DNA of 40,067 bases. It comes from an uncultured Flavonifractor sp. (GTDB taxonomy: Bacteria > Bacillota > Clostridia > Oscillospirales > Oscillospiraceae). A program made the position numbers and the translations under genes. Position 1 is the stretch's first letter. The number at the start of each line of letters is the position of its first letter. This document shows positions 38,832 through 40,067 of this stretch, one piece after another. The notes beneath the pieces were generated by a model. That model saw nothing but the letters and a program-made list of their open reading frames with translations. It was not told where the DNA came from and made no database searches. The DNA lies in NCBI GenBank assembly GCA_944385575.1, contig CALWXT010000012.1, positions 1-40,067 on the forward strand, written 5' to 3'.

Positions 38832-39593
38832 ATGAACGAGTATCCATGGAAAGAAATTGTTCCCCGGCTTACTGAGCTGCTCCACCTGTATAACACGCCG
38901 GTAGGGATGAAATGGATTGCTGAGGAAAATGAACTGGCAGCGATTCCCCGGCTGCGTACACATGAAAAGCATCTTCCTCCCTGTGTAATTGTTAGCCAGG
39001 CGGGACAATTCAATTGGACAGTGGCGTGCAGGTATGAGAATTTTCATGCTGACTACTGCCGGTGCATTAACGGCTTTTCTGAGCCGGATGACAGGTGGGA
39101 GTCTGGGAAAATGTTTGATCAGGTATGGTTTGACAATGCGGATGCCGCTGCGGCCCATAACCGGAGCTTACTGCGAATGCCTGCAAAGTATGTCGCCATT
39201 GTAGCGTCTCCGCTGGTTGCCGAGCGCATACAACCGGATGTCTGTGTACTGTATGTCAACGCTTCTCAGGCATTTTTGCTACTGGCGGGATATCAGTTTA
39301 AGACATATGAAAAGATGGAATTTAGTTTTGTAGGAGAATCTACATGCTCTGATTCCTGGGTGAAGACCTTTTTAACGGGAAAGCCGGCAATGGCGCTGCC
39401 ATGCTTTGCCGACAGAAAATTTGCCGGAGTCAGTGAGCAAGACCTGCGTCTCACATTTACGCCCCAAGGGCTGAAGCTGGCGGTGGAGGGAGTGGAGGGC
39501 TTGTTCCGAAATGGCCTGCGCTATCCTATTGCCTCGTACAGCCTGACGAGTGATATTCTGGCTGGACTGCCTGAACATTACCTGAAGTTCTAA
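38832..39593 (+). CDS. DUF169 family protein
   Basis: 253 residues. The pattern LYNTPVGMKWI near the start, KHLPPCVIVSQAGQFNWTVACRYENFHADYCRCINGF, and MALPCFADRKFAGVSEQDLRLTFTP in the second half fit the DUF169 family (uncharacterised, often with conserved cysteines). Cys occurs in PPCVI, VACRY, DYCRC and LPCFA, so a metal or cluster site is conceivable. It is 14 bases after the BKACE gene, with AAAGGGAGG upstream, and closes the island. No function is known; co-location with BKACE suggests a role in the same pathway. Confidence 0.72.
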   Translation: MNEYPWKEIVPRLTELLHLYNTPVGMKWIAEENELAAIPRLRTHEKHLPPCVIVSQAGQFNWTVACRYENFHADYCRCINGFSEPDDRWESGKMFDQVWFDNADAAAAHNRSLLRMPAKYVAIVASPLVAERIQPDVCVLYVNASQAFLLLAGYQFKTYEKMEFSFVGESTCSDSWVKTFLTGKPAMALPCFADRKFAGVSEQDLRLTFTPQGLKLAVEGVEGLFRNGLRYPIASYSLTSDILAGLPEHYLKF

Positions 39594-39674
39594 TATTGGC
39601 TTCGGAGTGAAAATCCATACGCCGTATAAGGACAAACCGTGTCGGAATACAGTGGGACCAGGAGGTGTGACCTA

Positions 39675-40067
39675 TGTTTCCAGCCTGGATCCTGCTGACA
39701 CTCAATCATTTGTTTTTTACCCTGCGGCTCTCTGGCGGAACAGCCAGCTCATTCCCGCGGCCCCTGAAGGCGGAGGAGGAGCGGCAGTACTTGGAGCTGG
39801 CTGCTCAGGGTGACCTGGAAGCCCGCAATAAGCTGATTGAGCACAACCTGCGCCTGGTGGCCCATATCATGAAAAAATACTATACCCCCAATGGAGACCA
39901 GGACGACCTGATTTCCATTGGAACCATTGGACTGATCAAGGGGATCAGTACCTTCCGTCCGGATAAGAAGGTGCGGCTTGCCACTTATGCGTCACGGTGC
40001 ATTGAAAATGAAATCCTTATGTATTTTCGGGCCCAAAGGAAAAGCCAGGGGGACCTCTCTCTGTCCG
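39675..40067 (+). CDS. sigK: RNA polymerase sporulation sigma factor SigK (partial, runs off the window)
   Basis: 131 codons are visible. After a hydrophobic lead [19 protein letters not shown] the mature part follows with [57 protein letters not shown] and [18 protein letters not shown], the SigK/SigE region 2 with core-binding and -10 recognition helices. The lead resembles the pro-sequence of B. subtilis pro-SigK, which is cleaved by SpoIVFB. The frame is unbroken as far as seen, so no skin-like interruption in the first 131 codons. GGAGGTGTG precedes the ATG. It shows the host can sporulate. Confidence 0.92.

Noticed and set aside
39675-40067. skin-type element interrupting sigK
   Set aside because: The frame is continuous through region 2 as far as the window goes; the rest cannot be seen.
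1-40067. tRNA or rRNA genes
   Set aside because: No cloverleaf-like or rRNA-like stretch was recognised on either strand by eye.

Overview
The window looks like a chromosome segment of a gut Clostridia species of the Oscillospiraceae type (Flavonifractor/Lawsonibacter/Pseudoflavonifractor-like). The reasons are high-GC coding sequence with Firmicutes-style strong ribosome binding sites and TTGACA/TATAAT promoters, a sporulation sigma factor (SigK), a RecD2-type helicase, split transketolase genes, a DinR-type SOS box and catabolic ABC operons. The genus is an inference from style; no rRNA gene is present to settle it.

Layout. 1-1.0 kb: the start of a PadR-type regulator with a textbook promoter and two palindromes, then a YesL-type membrane protein. 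1.0-12.8 kb: a sialic acid (N-acetylneuraminate) utilisation locus. A divergent pair (SGNH esterase and a long ROK-like kinase) faces a long forward operon: N-acylglucosamine 2-epimerase, RpiR regulator, lipoprotein-binding ABC importer (binding protein, two permeases, and a distal ATPase), NanA lyase, NagB and NagA. Together these give import, Neu5Ac to ManNAc plus pyruvate, ManNAc to GlcNAc, phosphorylation, deacetylation and deamination to fructose-6-phosphate. This is the epimerase-first (Bacteroides-like) order rather than the NanK/NanE order.

12.9-21.9 kb, minus strand: pyrE and radC, then an SOS-type uvrB promoter driving uvrB, a ferredoxin-type aldo/keto reductase, uvrA, a diverged duplicate of the uvrA 3' end embedded with hairpins, a FlK-like hotdog thioesterase, a YbaK-type deacylase and a DUF308 membrane protein. 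22.0-27.6 kb, plus strand: a small-multidrug-export family protein, a small unknown membrane-anchored protein, recD2, a roughly 330 bp island made almost wholly of hairpins, a ribbon-helix-helix regulator coupled to comF, and mreB. 27.7-30.5 kb: split transketolase with a Cof-type HAD phosphatase. 30.5-32.7 kb: a MATE exporter with a divergent MerR regulator over a 19-bp-spacer promoter.

32.8-39.6 kb: an AT-richer catabolic island. A GntR regulator stands divergent to an HpcH/HpaI aldolase, a complete TctCBA tripartite carboxylate transporter, a beta-keto acid cleavage enzyme (BKACE/DUF849) and a DUF169 protein. This set has no pathway I can name and is the best candidate in the window for an undescribed system. 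The window ends inside sigK, which keeps a hydrophobic pro-sequence.

All assignments come from reading translated sequence and motifs by eye; no database search was run.
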